Positions 1-12,339 are shown, counted from the first letter of the stretch. The stretch is 64,000 nt of DNA from Hygrophila difformis (GCA_030278955.1 JAOANR010000002.1:2852001-2916000); one strand, 5' to 3'. The notes: generated by a model from the sequence alone, not told the origin. Program-made: numbers and translations.

Positions 1-13
1 TGGGCGCCAACCG

Positions 14-561
14 CCTTTTGTCGCGGAACCACGTTCCGCGACAAAATGGTTGCTCCGCGACCAAGGTGTTTCAAGACACTTGTCTCCATAATTTAAAACC
101 CTTTGTCGCGGAACACCTTGTCGCGGAGCCACGTTCCGCGACAAAACTTTCCATGCATAGCGACAAAGGAGCCAAACTCTTGCATTTTGTCTGCATGGCT
201 TTTTGTCGCGGAATCATCTTGTCGCGGAACCACGTTCCGCGACAAAATCTCATTCTGAGACAGAAAAATTATGCCATGTTCCTTATTCTTTGAACACTTT
301 GTCGCGGAATCACCTTGTCGCGGAGCCACGTTCCGCGACAAAATTTCCATGCATAGCGACAAAGGTTCAAATGCCTTAGGAATTTTCTAAAAACTCTTTG
401 TCGCGAAACAATCTTGTCGCAGAACCACGTTCCGCGACAAAATCTTGCTTAGCGACAAAGAGGCATTATGCTGCCAAAAATTCTAAAAACTTGTCGGGAT
501 ACCCATGTCGCGGACCTCGGACCGCGACAAAATTTATGGCATCGCGACAAAGATTCACTTC
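14..561. repeat. Hairpin cluster, GTCGCG...CGCGAC family (copy in 5' LTR)
   Basis: At least six short inverted repeats occur in a row. The clearest has arms TTTTGTCGCGGAAC (16-29) and GTTCCGCGACAAAA (33-46), a perfect 14-bp stem with a 3-base loop. Similar units lie near 118-144, 229-246, 317-343 and 413-440. A variant with different central bases is at 508-531. Single GTCGCG half-sites lie between them. The cluster is CpG-rich in an otherwise AT-rich LTR. Confidence 0.9.
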
Positions 562-3189
562 TCTCTATTTAATCTCAAACAACCTTCATTCTCTTCCTAC
601 ATTATATTGCAACACTCACATCATAACCCCACGGGTTAAGGTGTAACATTCTGGAATTGCAATATAGGGTGTTATGCTGCCCAAATTTTGATTCTCCATT
701 TGCATCACTTAACTGATTGAACCCTTGACTCATTAATGATTAAAGATTGAGATTAGCAATAATCAAACTTCAATAATCATCATGATTAAAGGACCTTTGT
801 TCAATTGCCAATAAAATACTCCTCTATAAACAAAATCTTGATGACTTAAACAGATAATCCGGACTGTAATTAATTATGGTAGGAAGGATTATTTAAGACC
901 GTCAATTGTGGACCCAATCCACAACCTTGCATGAGAAACCAATGTCTCTCATACAAGGAATCTTCTTTTATTTCTTATTGATTTTGTCTTTGTGAGTTGT
1001 GTGGAACCATTAGTAAAGAATACATCAGACTAATGTTGGCGGGTATTCCCTCATGGATCACTAGCTCGTATTCTGGGTATTAATTACTAATTGTTATTTT
1101 GCATGGTCTGGATGACTGTCAGTGGAAGCCTTGGCGGTTTGCCCATCCGGAGCTATAATAGCTGCTCGGCTGACTCCCATCTAGATACAGTTTTATTTTT
1201 CTTATCTTAATCTCCAAACCCAAATTCCAATCTGTAATGGGAGTCAGCTGGCATCAGTCAAATGCCAATTGACGATCATTATAGAAGGGAAGCATGTAGG
1301 TTTTTATCCGAATTCACAGACAGTGGAGACCCAACTGGTATTGACACTGCCATTACAGGGTCTAAGCTGTCTAAATTCGCTCCATCCGAGTAATTGGGAA
1401 ATTGGACAGTAGATGTTTACAGTCCACCTAATTATTCTGCCATTACTTTGGTCTCTTGACTATTTCGCATCTGTGTTTCACCTTCTGTCTAGACCCGCAT
1501 CTATATTTTGGGTCAATTAATTTTACACTTCCCTATATCTTTATGCATGATAATATTATGTACTACTGTGGTCTGTAATTATTTTGGGATCCTTCCCTTG
1601 GACAATAGAAGTCTAGATCTTAAATAGATATTGCTTAATAAATTTCCAACAAAAACCTCCTTATAAAATCCGGATCTAAGTAAGGGATAAATTCATCAGT
1701 TATGACTAATTCATATTCTGTCAAGGGTTGTATTTTGGGAAATTAGAAACAGATTCAGCGATTAGGTCTCGCCTAGACTGAAAGGGTCTGTGTTTTAACT
1801 GAGAGTCTAGTACCTGATAGGGAATGATTTTCAAATCCATTATTTTCCAAAATTGCTGGTTGCTGGAAATCTAAGATTGAATACTACACCGAGATGGGGT
1901 CCACTTGGACTCAAATACAGTGTAGTAAATAATCTCAGAGGAACATCACCCAGGCCTTGGTTATTTTCTAAGATAGGGTTGAGTTTTCTTTCAACTGTTA
2001 TCCTCTTCTGCCAAAGCCTATTTTTGAGTCCTGAGTGAGTGCATCCGGAACGAACTAAATCATTAGCTCGTTTCATTAGTTTGTATCTCATAATCACCCG
2101 GAAGGAAGTGAACACACTAGTGGTTCACCCAGAGCCGGGAATTCTTGATCCATACTCCTTCATCCTGATGGGGAGCTGTCTTTTACTACCAGGGTCAGAT
2201 TTTCAAACCCCCGAGTGATAGGCTTTAAATGCTTTCTTTACTGCTTTCTTTTAACCGCTTTCATTAGAGGTCACTCGGTTGGATTGAGAGTTGTGTAACT
2301 GCTACTAGGATTGACAGTTAAGGGATAGTTCAGAACTTAATTCGAATCTTTGGGTGTGACATGGGAGAATGATAGTAGTGCTTGACATTTCAATAAATGA
2401 TATGTCGGGTGTTGCTTTTCCACCACAGATGAAGTAACACACCCAGGCCAGGGCAGTTACAAATATGTGGTATCTTAGAATTTGCGGTCTTAAGAACATG
2501 TAAACTCATATTGTAAGTACCTGTCTGTTAAAGGGAAAGCATTATTGAGAGCATGAGAATTAGCTATCTGATAGAATTATCCCAAACAAAGATCTGTGTA
2601 TAAAAATGGAAGTTTATTACTGCTATATCTCACTCTTGTCCAATTTTCATTCTTTTCTTTCTGTCCCTTCTGTCTACATTGTGATTCAGCTTCACGGTTG
2701 GCACAATGTAAATTTTCCTGCTTTCATAGATAATGTTTATCACATTCTTAGAATAATTTTTACCCGCTTTCTAGAATAGATTTCTTCGCTTTGTAGAGTA
2801 GCTTTAATCGCTTTTATAACCTAGTTTAAATTCATGCCAGTAGTTATTAATCACCTTTCAAACCTATTGAGCAATACGAATGGAAAATCTAGTAAAACGA
2901 CGTGGGCCCTGCTTCTATCGCACATCCTCCAGTGAACGATCCGGTCTTACTATAAATTACTGCAATTTTTGACACCGTGCGCTTTCGGGCCACAGTTTCT
3001 TAAACACGAGCAATAAAACATGACTACTTATAAATATATCCCTAATCACAACTCCGCCATCATAAATTGGTTTCATTAAATAAAACCTAAACCAGGATCA
3101 TGATTTTTCGGAAAATACTCATGTAGTGGGAATCAGTCAAAAAGTTTCATGGCATGAAATCTTATGGCAAGAATTGATGAGAAGTATCA

Positions 3190-3207
3190 TGGCATATTTG
3201 TCGGGGA
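3190..3207 (+). other. Relic primer-binding site inside the 5' LTR
   Basis: TGGCATATTTGTCGGGGA resembles the functional site TGGCGCCGTTGCCGGGGA at 3453, and both follow a ...CA end. The upstream context is also duplicated: GTTTCATGGC occurs at both 3144 and 3447. The LTR end therefore contains an older LTR/primer-site junction. The 3' LTR copy at 18501 keeps one more matching base (GCCGGGGA). Confidence 0.7.
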
Positions 3208-3452
3208 TCCTCAGTGTGACAGGCTGAAGGTCAACCTATCCCGGCTATGCCATGAGATTTGTCAACATTTCATGACAGAGAGGACCATAGCGCCATTTGA
3301 AACCACAGCACCACACTTGAGTAATAAAAAGACTAATAATCTTGATATATCCCTAACCCCTTTCCCGAGAATCATAACTCTTTTCTTTTAATAAATTCTA
3401 ACCTGGTATATTTTAGAAAACGCTCGTGTGGACGAAATTGTCAAAAGTTTCA

Positions 3453-3470
3453 TGGCGCCGTTGCCGGGGA
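3453..3470 (+). other. Primer-binding site, tRNA-Asp type
   Basis: TGGCGCCGTTGCCGGGGA starts directly after the LTR end. It is complementary to the 3' end, including CCA, of plant tRNA-Asp, the primer usual in Athila-type elements. Confidence 0.93.
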
Positions 3471-3613
3471 GGATGCAGCGCCGTTTTATTTAGAGAATTA
3501 CATTCCTCATTGCTCCTAGATTAGCCTACACATATAATTATAAATATTCACCTTCAGAACCAATTCTAACCTGGGGATTGTACAGGTACTGTCATCATTG
3601 AAGCCGTTGTTCT

Positions 3614-6600
3614 ATGCAAAGGAGGAAGCAGACGCCAGCCGAGATCCCGTTTAATTCAGAGATAGAAAAGACAGCTCGACGTCTTAGGGCGGAGACTAAA
3701 CGAAGAAGGGAACGGGAACGACAGGCACTACTTTCGCCAAGCACCAGCAGCGATATTTCCGAAATGGCAAACCCTGACATCCCACCAATCATTCAACCCA
3801 ATCCCCCACTTCACAACATTGAGGAAGACCCCGAAGATGCTGATCACGATGATTTGGATGATCCCCCTCCCCAGATCATACAAGGAGGTGGGAACCCACC
3901 AAACATGGAGCAGCAGCACTTCGAGGCACCCCCTCCCAATCCGAACCATCAAAACCCACCAAACAACCAGAACCAACCAAATCAGCAAAATTTCCAAAAC
4001 CAGCAAAATCAGCAATACCATAACCCCCATCAGAATCCCCCGAATCCGAATGATTTCAATGATCCGAGGAATTATTTCATGCCTCAGAACTACTACCCAC
4101 AGCAGTACCAAGGCGGGCCTGAGAACAATCATCAAGCAGCAGCTGCTGTTGATTACATGCAGCCGATTTTAGAGCCATATCTGAATATTCCTGGACAAGC
4201 TCCATTCTTGGCTAGGAACTTTGAACTGAAACCGGCCCTAATCAATCTAGTCCAGAGCAACCAGTTTGCCGGAGCAAGCCATGAAGACCCCCATGATCAC
4301 CTGCAAACCTTCCTAGAATTGTGTGACACGATCAAAAATCGTGATGTATCTGCAAACACTATTCGACTAAGGCTATTTCCCTTCTCTCTGACAAGCGGAG
4401 CACGAACATGGTACAAGTCACTGCCCGTAAATCAGAAGTCTACATGGGAAGATGTGATCAGAAACTTTCTAGCAAAATACTTCCCGGAGTCCAAGGTGGA
4501 TGAATGCCGCTCCAAAATTGCGGAATTCAAAATGAAACCAGACGAGTCCTTGTATGATGCAAAGGAAAGATTCTTCAACCTGCTCAGAAAGTGTCCTCAA
4601 CATGGCTTCCATGACTGGGAGAGACTGAGAAAGTTCTACAGTGGTCTGACCCCAGCATGGAAATCCATGCTCGATGCTGCTGGTGGTCAACATTTGCTTT
4701 ACATACCGATGGACCAAGCCTGGGCAAAGATTGAAGCCATGAGTGTAAACCGTTCCGTTCTGACTGATGATGGTAATCTCACTCCCCCTCGTGGTTTATG
4801 TGCTGTAAGTACAGTAGAGAAGTCAGACATTGAAAAGCTTCAAGAGCAAGTGGCAGCGTTGTCTGTAAATCAAGGAGTTGGAAGTTCTGCGCAGGGACAG
4901 CAAACTGATGTGATCTGTGGACTGTGTCAAGGTGCTCATGCAACTGACACATGCGAGCAGATCACAGCTGAGAGCTGTAACTATGCAGGAGCTTTTCCAA
5001 ATAGACACCCGAATTTGTCTTACTCAAACAACAACGCCTTGAATTCACATCTCTTGAACAAGCCACAGCAACAACAGTTCAACCCTCAGCAGAATCAGGG
5101 ATTCGTTCAGAACAGGGGCCAACACTTTCAGAACCCAGGTTTCCAACCTCAAATCCAGCAGAGGCCGCCTCAGGATTTCCAGAACTTTCAGCCCAATCAG
5201 AGTTTCCAGCCTCAGTTTGTCCCAAACCAAGGCCAGTGGAATCAGAATCAGAATCAAAATCAGAATCAAAATCAGAATCAGAATCAAAAGCCTCCTTCAA
5301 GGCTGGAGAATTTGATGACTGATTTCATCACTAGTCAGAAAGAGATCAACAATCAACTGCAGGCCTCCATCAGGAATGTGGAGACCCAAGTTACACAGAT
5401 GGCTAATGAGATGCAGAAAAGGGACAAAGGTACACTGCCAAGCACTGCGGAAAAGAACCTGCAATGCAAGGCAATAACCTTGAAATCTGGAAGAGTACTA
5501 GCTGGACCGAAGGGAGCAGATACTGGAGCGGAACGTGAGGAAGATGATATTGTTGACAATGATGGTAAGGAAGCTGATAATGAGAACGAAGCGGAAAAAG
5601 AGACAGCCGAATTGCAGACTGAAGCTGCGCCTGAAACGGCTGAAACAGATAAGGGTACAGGTGAAGGTACAACTTCCTTCCCTTCACCACCAAAAATTGC
5701 TAATAACAAGTACATGCCCAGGATTCCTTATCCTGCGCGTCTTAAAAATAAAGAACATGATCTTAAATTCAAGAAATTTCTGCAACGATTAAAGTCTGTA
5801 GAGATAACCATTCCTCTCACAGAAATGATTTCCGAAATGCCCATCTATGCTAAGTTCTTGAAAGAATTAATTTCAGGAAAAAGGCAGGCTGAGCAGGAAG
5901 AGGTAATTATTCTCAACAGCACATGCAGTGCCATCGTTCAGAGGAGAATGCCTGAAAAGAAAGAGGACCCCGGATGTTGCACACTTCCAGTACAATTCGG
6001 AAAGGCCAAAGTGAGTATGGGGCTTTGTGATTTAGGATCAAGCATCAATGTGATGCCACTAGCTATGGCTGTTCGCCTTAAGCTTGGAGAAATTCAACCG
6101 GTCAAGATGAGACTGCAGCTCGCAGACAGATCAATCACTCAGCCCGTAGGAATCCTTAAGGATGTTGTGGTCAAAACCGGGCAGGTTCTTTTCCCGGTCG
6201 ACTTCATCATCCTCGACATTGAAGAAGATTCTGAAATGCCGCTTATCCTTGGACGCCCATTTCTAGCCACTGGTGGTGCACTGATTGACGCCAAATCCGG
6301 AAAAGTCACCTTAAGGGTCGATGGCGAGGAGATCATCTTTGATATGGAGAAATTGCAGAAATTTCCGAATGACAGTTCTTGTTTTTCATTTGAAAATGTA
6401 ATAGTTAGGGAGGAGCCAGACTCTGAACTTGATTGTGAAATGATGCTGGATGAACCATCAAAGCAGGTACTGAAGCCTGCTGGCGTGGAGCACAAAGGAT
6501 GCAAAGCCGTTCACTTTGCCGATCCCGAAACTGGGGATCTGGAGGAGTTTGACGGCATCGAATTCCATGATGACGCCAACCAAGAGGAAGAAGAGGATCC

Positions 6601-9589
6601 TGTACTGATGCAGGATCCCGAAGGTAAATCTGTTCTCCCACTACCCATTTCTCGCAAACTACTCCCTTCCGTTGAATGTCCACCAGAGCTTGAACTTAAA
6701 ACATTACCCGATCATCTCAAGTATGCGTTTCTCGCAGAACATAAAAAGTTACCCGTGATTGTTTCGGCTAAGCTCTCCCAAGAGCAAGAAAATGCTCTGG
6801 TGGTTATTCTTAAGAAACATGTACATGCAATAGGTTGGACCATTTCTGATATAAAAGGAATAAGCCCGTCTATTTGCATGCACAGGATTCTAATGGAAGA
6901 AGAGTTTAAACCCTCCCGTCAACCTCAGAGGCGATTGAATCCCCTTATGCAAGAAGTGGTAAGGAAAGAAGTTATCAAGCTCTTAGATGCTGGTATAATC
7001 TATCCTATCTCTGATAGCAAATGGGTTAGCCCAGTGCAGGTCGTACCCAAACGAGGAGGGATGTGCATAACCAAGAATGAGCAAGGAGAAGAGGTTGCAA
7101 CCAGGCCAGTGACCGGATGGAGAGTTTGTATCGACTACCGGAAGCTGAACGAGGCCACACGCAAGGACCATTTTCCATTGCCATTCATTGATCAGATGCT
7201 TGAGAGGTTGGCAGGGAGAGAGTTTTATTGCTTTTTGGATGGTTATTCTGGTTATAATCAGATTGTTATTTCTAGTGAAGACCATGATAAAACCACTTTT
7301 ACTTGCCCGTACGGCACTTTTGCCTATCGACGGATGCCTTTTGGTTTGTGCAATGCACCTGCTACTTTTCAAAGATGCATGATGTCTATTTTCTCTGAAT
7401 TTATCGAAAAATGCATTGAGGTCTTCATGGATGACTTCTCTGTATATGGAGATACGTTCGAAGATTGTTTGACCAATCTTGCTAAGATTTTAAAGAGGTG
7501 TGAGGACACTAACTTGGTTTTAAATTGGGAAAAGTGCCATTTTATGGTCACTGAGGGCATAGTGTTAGGTCATCGCATTTCTTGTGCAGGCATTGAAGTT
7601 GATCCAGCCAAAGTTTCCATCATTTCCAATCTCCCTCTCCCCAACTCGATCAAATCAGTTAGGAGCTTCTTAGGGCATGCCGGTTTTTACCGGCGATTCA
7701 TTAAAGATTTCTCTAAAATTGCCAAGCCGCTCACTAATCTGCTTTGTAAAGAAAATCCTTTCTTAATAAATGAAGCGTGTGTCCAAGCCTTTGACACGCT
7801 CAAGAAGATGTTGGTTTCTGCACCGATAGTGCAACCACCCGATTGGTCACTGCCTTTCGAGGTAATGTGCGATGCTAGTGGTCTCGCCGTAGGCGCAGTT
7901 CTTGGACAGCATAAGGATGGGAGACATTGCGTAATTCATTACGCAAGTCATGCCCTGAATGAAGCCCAAATTAACTACACCACAACGGAGAAAGAGATGT
8001 ATGCTGTAGTCTTCGCGTTTGACAAGTTCAGACAGTATCTGATAGGTACGAAGACCATAGTATACACCGATCATACAGCATTGAGATACTTGTTTAGCAA
8101 ACAAGATGCAAAACCTCGATTAATCAGGTGGGTACTTTTGCTGCAAGAATTCGATATCATAATAAAAGATAGGCGAGGTCGAGATAATGGTGCTGCTGAC
8201 CACTTATCTCGATTAGATAATGATAAAAAGGAAAAAGCCGTCAATGAAGAGTTTCCGGACGAACAGTTGTTCGCGTTGCATCTGCATAACCAAGCTTGTC
8301 CATGGTTTTCCGACATCGCTAACTTCTTGGCGTGCGGAATAACCCCACAGTTTTCGAACTATCATCAGAGGAATAAGTTCAAACGAGACGTATTAAGTTA
8401 CTTCTGGGAAGAACCTTATCTCTTCAAACACTGCGCCGATTCAATAATCAGGCGATGTGTGACCGAGCATGAAGCCTATCAAATTGTCAGAAAATGCCAT
8501 GAATCAGAATATGGAGGTCACCACGGTCCCGCTCGAACGGCCCACAAGGTCCTCGAATGTGGATTTTACTGGCCTTACATCTATGAGGATTGCAGGACAT
8601 TTGTTAAGGGCTGTGACAGGTGCCAAAGATTAGGAAACATCTCCAAGAGGGATGAGATGCCTCAAAAGGGGATTCTCACAATTGAGATCTTTGATGTATG
8701 GGGCATTGACTTCATGGGACCGTTTCCACCATCTGGTGGAAACTACTATATCTTGGTAGCTGTCGATTATGTATCCAAATGGGTCGAGGCTGTCGCATTA
8801 CCGACCAATGATGGTAGCCAAGTCATCAAGTTCCTCAAGAACAACATTTTCAGTCGATTTGGCGTACCTAGGGTGGTGATATCTGATGGAGGAACACACT
8901 TTATTAATAAAGGTTTTGAAACTTTAATGAGTAAAAATGGGATCCTCCATAAGATAGGCACGCCTTACCATCCTCAGACTAGTGGTCAAGTCGAAGTATC
9001 CAATCGCGAAATCAAACACATACTCGAAGCCACTGTCGGGTTAACCCGTAAGGATTGGGCACGTAAGCTCAATGATGCTCTATGGGCATACCGCACAGCA
9101 TATAAGACTCCCATCGGGATGTCTCCATACAGGCTGGTCTTCGGAAAAGCCTGTCATTTGCCTGTAGAGCTAGAGCATAAAGCTTACTGGGCCGTTAAAA
9201 CGCTTAACTTCGATCCAAAAGCTGCTCAGAGCAAACGTAAGTTGGACCTCAATGAAATTGAGGAAATACGAGCGCAAGCTTATGAAAGCTCTCGAATTTA
9301 CAAGGAGCGGACCCAGAAGTTACACGATCGCCGGATTAAACCTAAGTATTTCTATGTTGGTCAACATGTGTTATTGTTCAATACTAGGTTGAAGCTGTTC
9401 CCCGGAAAGCTCAAATCTAAATGGGAAGGACCACATGAAGTACTAGAGGTGTTCAAAAATGGAGCTGTCAGGATTCGAACTGATAGGGGCGATATAGTGG
9501 TGAATGGACAACGATTAAAAGAGTACCTTGGACAGTTCGATCCAGAGAAAGAAAGCCAAGCAGTGGCAGACCCGGCTTACATTCAATAA
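3614..9589 (+). CDS. gag-pol: Gag-Pol polyprotein, Athila lineage, intact (1991 aa)
   Basis: One uninterrupted frame encodes the capsid and all the enzymes for reverse transcription and integration. The N-terminal 150 residues are rich in P, N and Q. The gag core is around residues 200-350 ([15 protein letters not shown]), followed by a zinc knuckle [13 protein letters not shown] and an N-Q repeat coded by 5238-5289. The protease has D-L-G-S-S (about 800) and [10 protein letters not shown] has [11 protein letters not shown] and the catalytic FMDDF (about 1270). RNase H has CDASG, TEKEMY and YTDH. Integrase has an HHCC zinc site (GGHHGP...CDRCQ), catalytic D in GIDFMGPF, D in SDGGTHF and E in GQVEVSNRE. 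The start ATG at 3614 lies 140 bases after the primer site. Having no stop in 6 kb agrees with the near-identical LTRs, so the element may still be mobile. No separate env frame is seen downstream. Confidence 0.96.
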   Translation: MQRRKQTPAEIPFNSEIEKTARRLRAETKRRRERERQALLSPSTSSDISEMANPDIPPIIQPNPPLHNIEEDPEDADHDDLDDPPPQIIQGGGNPPNMEQQHFEAPPPNPNHQNPPNNQNQPNQQNFQNQQNQQYHNPHQNPPNPNDFNDPRNYFMPQNYYPQQYQGGPENNHQAAAAVDYMQPILEPYLNIPGQAPFLARNFELKPALINLVQSNQFAGASHEDPHDHLQTFLELCDTIKNRDVSANTIRLRLFPFSLTSGARTWYKSLPVNQKSTWEDVIRNFLAKYFPESKVDECRSKIAEFKMKPDESLYDAKERFFNLLRKCPQHGFHDWERLRKFYSGLTPAWKSMLDAAGGQHLLYIPMDQAWAKIEAMSVNRSVLTDDGNLTPPRGLCAVSTVEKSDIEKLQEQVAALSVNQGVGSSAQGQQTDVICGLCQGAHATDTCEQITAESCNYAGAFPNRHPNLSYSNNNALNSHLLNKPQQQQFNPQQNQGFVQNRGQHFQNPGFQPQIQQRPPQDFQNFQPNQSFQPQFVPNQGQWNQNQNQNQNQNQNQNQKPPSRLENLMTDFITSQKEINNQLQASIRNVETQVTQMANEMQKRDKGTLPSTAEKNLQCKAITLKSGRVLAGPKGADTGAEREEDDIVDNDGKEADNENEAEKETAELQTEAAPETAETDKGTGEGTTSFPSPPKIANNKYMPRIPYPARLKNKEHDLKFKKFLQRLKSVEITIPLTEMISEMPIYAKFLKELISGKRQAEQEEVIILNSTCSAIVQRRMPEKKEDPGCCTLPVQFGKAKVSMGLCDLGSSINVMPLAMAVRLKLGEIQPVKMRLQLADRSITQPVGILKDVVVKTGQVLFPVDFIILDIEEDSEMPLILGRPFLATGGALIDAKSGKVTLRVDGEEIIFDMEKLQKFPNDSSCFSFENVIVREEPDSELDCEMMLDEPSKQVLKPAGVEHKGCKAVHFADPETGDLEEFDGIEFHDDANQEEEEDPVLMQDPEGKSVLPLPISRKLLPSVECPPELELKTLPDHLKYAFLAEHKKLPVIVSAKLSQEQENALVVILKKHVHAIGWTISDIKGISPSICMHRILMEEEFKPSRQPQRRLNPLMQEVVRKEVIKLLDAGIIYPISDSKWVSPVQVVPKRGGMCITKNEQGEEVATRPVTGWRVCIDYRKLNEATRKDHFPLPFIDQMLERLAGREFYCFLDGYSGYNQIVISSEDHDKTTFTCPYGTFAYRRMPFGLCNAPATFQRCMMSIFSEFIEKCIEVFMDDFSVYGDTFEDCLTNLAKILKRCEDTNLVLNWEKCHFMVTEGIVLGHRISCAGIEVDPAKVSIISNLPLPNSIKSVRSFLGHAGFYRRFIKDFSKIAKPLTNLLCKENPFLINEACVQAFDTLKKMLVSAPIVQPPDWSLPFEVMCDASGLAVGAVLGQHKDGRHCVIHYASHALNEAQINYTTTEKEMYAVVFAFDKFRQYLIGTKTIVYTDHTALRYLFSKQDAKPRLIRWVLLLQEFDIIIKDRRGRDNGAADHLSRLDNDKKEKAVNEEFPDEQLFALHLHNQACPWFSDIANFLACGITPQFSNYHQRNKFKRDVLSYFWEEPYLFKHCADSIIRRCVTEHEAYQIVRKCHESEYGGHHGPARTAHKVLECGFYWPYIYEDCRTFVKGCDRCQRLGNISKRDEMPQKGILTIEIFDVWGIDFMGPFPPSGGNYYILVAVDYVSKWVEAVALPTNDGSQVIKFLKNNIFSRFGVPRVVISDGGTHFINKGFETLMSKNGILHKIGTPYHPQTSGQVEVSNREIKHILEATVGLTRKDWARKLNDALWAYRTAYKTPIGMSPYRLVFGKACHLPVELEHKAYWAVKTLNFDPKAAQSKRKLDLNEIEEIRAQAYESSRIYKERTQKLHDRRIKPKYFYVGQHVLLFNTRLKLFPGKLKSKWEGPHEVLEVFKNGAVRIRTDRGDIVVNGQRLKEYLGQFDPEKESQAVADPAYIQ

Positions 9590-10080
9590 GAAACAGCATT
9601 TAAAAACACAAAAATTTCAGTATATATATATATAGATAGTATATATTTATAGTATTTATTTCACGACAAGAAAGTACCCAAAGATCAATTAAACATTTAG
9701 AGTACTAAGACTCTAAATGTGAGGATGTTGATATTTGGAGAAAATCTAATGCGACTTATTTGTCTGTCTTGCAGAAGTTCGGAACCGCCAAAAAGAAGGA
9801 GCAGATAAGAGTAACATGGAAAAACCAGGTTCTTGGTTGGATTAGTTCCATAAGTCTGAGAAAACGCTTTCGGAAATTGAAGAAATTCAATACCCGAAAT
9901 AAAATTCACAGATAAATGGAACTGACCCAACCTAATTTTATGCAAGTGGATTATTTAAATTTCTAGCCCAGCATTTTGAATTTATTTGGACTGAATTTAT
10001 TCAGCCCAAATCAAATAAAATGGACTCAGGCCCAACATCACACTCGGGCCCAGTCCAAGAAAATTTGAAAATTCAAAATT
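9590..10080 (+). other. Non-coding spacer with PPT/LTR-start-like 17-mer
   Basis: No coding sequence is visible. A short palindrome (TTAGAGT...ACTCTAA) precedes TAAATGTGAGGATGTTG at 9714-9730. This is the same 17-mer that forms the 3' LTR boundary at 14001-14017, and it recurs at 11592-11608. The DNA from 9726 onward may be a divergent LTR start (U3). Confidence 0.6.
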
Positions 10081-10083
10081 CTT

Positions 10084-10395
10084 TGTCGCGGAAGGTTCTT
10101 TGTCGCGATGTCATGCATCGCGACCAGGCCCTGTTCCGCGACAGACCCTCTTTTGTTCTTAACCCTTCTCTGCTGGTTGTCGCAATGCACTTTGTCGTGG
10201 AGCATGACTCCGCGACCAAGCCCTGCTCCGCGACACGACCTGCGTTGACCTTGTATAAATACTGAACTTTGTCGCGATAGCCTTGTCGCGGAGCATGACT
10301 CCGCGACCAACCCTCGACTCCGCGACCTCTCTGATGTCGCTATGCCTTGTCGCGGAACCTTGTTCCGCGACAAAGTCTCGGATTCCGCGACAAAA
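10084..10395. repeat. Hairpin cluster upstream of the F-box gene
   Basis: This is the same GTCGCG...CGCGAC family as in the LTR but with different central bases that still pair. Examples are GTCGCGATG/CATCGCGAC at 10102-10124, GTCGCGGAG/CTCCGCGAC at 10285-10307, and a GTCGCGGAAC/GTTCCGCGAC unit near 10350. In the unit near 10195 the left arm reads GTCGTGGAG, as expected from CpG decay. Confidence 0.88.
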
Positions 10396-10402
10396 GTTCT
10401 AG

Positions 10403-10410
10403 TATTTATA
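10403..10410 (+). promoter_or_regulatory. TATA-like box of the F-box gene
   Basis: TATTTATA is followed by a C/CT-rich stretch (10411-10510), typical of a plant transcribed leader, and then the ATG at 10557. A second candidate, TATAAATA, lies at 10254-10261 inside the hairpin cluster. Both are inferred from composition only. Confidence 0.5.
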
Positions 10411-10556
10411 CCCCCCCACCCCCTCCACTCTCTTTTCACTTTCACTTGTCATTTCAACTTCCTTCAGCTTCTCCATTTCCTTTCCCCCATCTTCTTCTTA
10501 TCCGAACGAACACCACGTGTTCTTCGCAACCTTTATCCTTTTTCTAAGGGGATACT

Positions 10557-12339
10557 ATGGACCGATTTCACGGACTCCTCCCAAACCTTGGACCCGTGCC
10601 TAGACCCGAGCCAAGGAGGGCAGGGTAAACCCTATTTTCACCATGTTCATGGCACCCATTCGGATCTTTTGTTTTGTTTTTATTTTGTTGTGTTCTTGGT
10701 GTGATGTGGTTAGTGTGCACGTTTAACTTTAGATTTTTGGAGGTTTTAGAGTGCTCTCGGTTATGAGCACCATTTTGAAACGTTTGAAACCCCATTTTGA
10801 AACTGTAATGGATAAGATTTTGGAAGTTTAAAACTGGAAAGAACAAACTGATGAACATTTGGGTATTGTTTTGAATATCTTGATGTTATTGGTTTGGTTG
10901 ATCTTGATGTGACTTGCACAGTGTTGTGTTGGTGTAATAAAAGAGGTAAGATCTTTTGGGCACATTTGTTCTCATGTTAGAAATCTCATGGGAATAAATG
11001 TTTGTTTGTTTATGGAAACATAGTACAAACACCCAATGAGAAGCTTCCACTTTTAATAAAAGCAACCTTTTGGAAAAAGACAAAAAGAGTTATTTTTGTT
11101 TGACTTGAGCCTTTTGTTCCCAATGGAACACTAGTGTGAGTAAGATAGCAGTATTTTTGTCACCTAACTGCTATCCTTTTCAAAATCCAAAATGGGACCA
11201 CTCACATCCCACTTTTATTAAATAAAACAAGTCAACCATTTTAAAATTAAAAACAGTGTTTGCAAATTTTTGGATGCTCTAACTGTCCATACAGTTCGAG
11301 CTATCCAGAAATAGCAGATCCGTTCCGCCACATCTCCATTGCACATTCCAATATTTGAGCATTCCATTTCCATCTGTCCATCCCATTCCACTTCCAACAA
11401 GTGTCTCGGACTTGTTTAATAAAATTGAAAACTTTTGGGCCCAATGGCCCATTAAAAAGATTTTAGGCCCAATGGCCAATTTTATTTTATTTTGGGCTCC
11501 TTAGCCCATTTAAAACCAAATATTGTTTACCTATGCTTTAAATCAAAATTCGAGTTGGAAATTTAATAATCTCACATCTAGAGCAAAGCTCTAAATGTGA
11601 GGATGTTGGTTTCTGAACTTGAATAATTTCTGAAAATTATATAAAAATTGGATTCATCACTTCTTATCTTTTCAGGGGCAATCCTCCCATTCCAGATCCT
11701 GCACCAGAAGGAACCAAGTTGCTGGACTTACCGGTCGAACTCCTCGGTGAAATTCTTTCCCGAATAGGAGAGGATGAAATCAGGGAGGTGTTTGCCGCAC
11801 AACGGATATGCCAGAAGCTCAGGGATGCTGGGAACCTCGCAATCGTGTACAAGCGATGCGAGGTTGACTCCTCCACTGTGAAGAGAGGGCAAGAAAGGAT
11901 CCGTTGGCAGAAGGAGAGATTCCTTCAAACATGCATAGCAGCAGGAAACTTCAACCTCCAGATCATTCCAGCACTCATGGCATTTGCAGAAGGGAATGAG
12001 GAGCAAGCCTGTGAATTGCTGCGCCCAGGAATTGAGGACAACCATAAGGCGTCAATCTTCACCCGGGGACTGATGCTTATGAGTGAGACGGATGAAAGGC
12101 GAGTTGAACAAGGGATCAGTATGATCGAAAGGATGGTAACAGATCGGTCAATTCTTCAGTACACGTCTACCAACGTCCTCGGATGGATGACGGACAACCC
12201 AGACACTCCATACCTATGGGCTGATCAAGGAGACAGAGTCTACTGCCCAAGGAGGCACGAGCCCATGAGGAACCACAATGGCTGGTGTCTGCGGTGTGAG
12301 TTGACCAGTTACATCCACTGGGCCAGATATCTGTTCTGA
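10557..12339 (+). CDS. Captured F-box protein gene, two exons (243 aa)
   Basis: Exon 1 (10557-10624) starts with ATG and ends at G|GTAAAC. Exon 2 (11676-12339) begins after a TTATCTTTTCAG acceptor. The 1051-bp intron has phase 2, and joining the exons restores one open frame. Exon 2 has no in-frame ATG of its own, which supports the splice. The product has an F-box near residues 40-75 (LPVELLGEILSRI). A helical region of the At2g35280-like plant F-box type follows (FAEGNEEQACELL, RGLMLMSE), with a Cys/His-rich tail ending in WARYLF. F-box proteins recruit targets to SCF ubiquitin ligases through Skp1. The gene lies between pol and the 3' LTR, in the sense direction, where some Athila elements carry an env-like gene. 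Keeping an intron implies either capture from DNA or a spliced subgenomic transcript. The family call is motif-based. Whether it is expressed is unknown. Confidence 0.75.

Larger units (their letters stand above)
1..3452 (+). repeat. 5' LTR of the Athila element (right-hand part)
   Basis: This is the same sequence as 15312-18763 with a few substitutions. It ends in ...AAAGTTTCA immediately before the primer site, which fixes the LTR edge at 3452. Positions 1-561 hold the hairpin cluster, followed by a TATA-like ctatttaat near 573. From about 620 to 3100 I see no coding sequence: the short open frames there have no recognisable product. The last 350 bases contain a duplicated terminal module with a relic primer site. 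Confidence 0.93.

Noticed and set aside
14..561. CRISPR-like array of short direct repeats
   Set aside because: The repeats are palindromic, irregularly spaced and lie in a plant LTR with a second copy at 15325. There are no uniform spacers or cas genes.
1840..2499. Short open frames inside the LTR (both strands)
   Set aside because: No recognisable domain, no conserved start context, and in U5-like LTR sequence. They recur in the other LTR only because the LTR is duplicated.
3728..6683. Long minus-strand frames opposite gag-pol
   Set aside because: They are low-complexity shadows of the P/N/Q-rich gag codons and of the pol frame. No domain is seen.
10557..12339. Env-like gene in the usual Athila position
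   Set aside because: The product has an F-box and no signal peptide or membrane segment, so it is not env-like.
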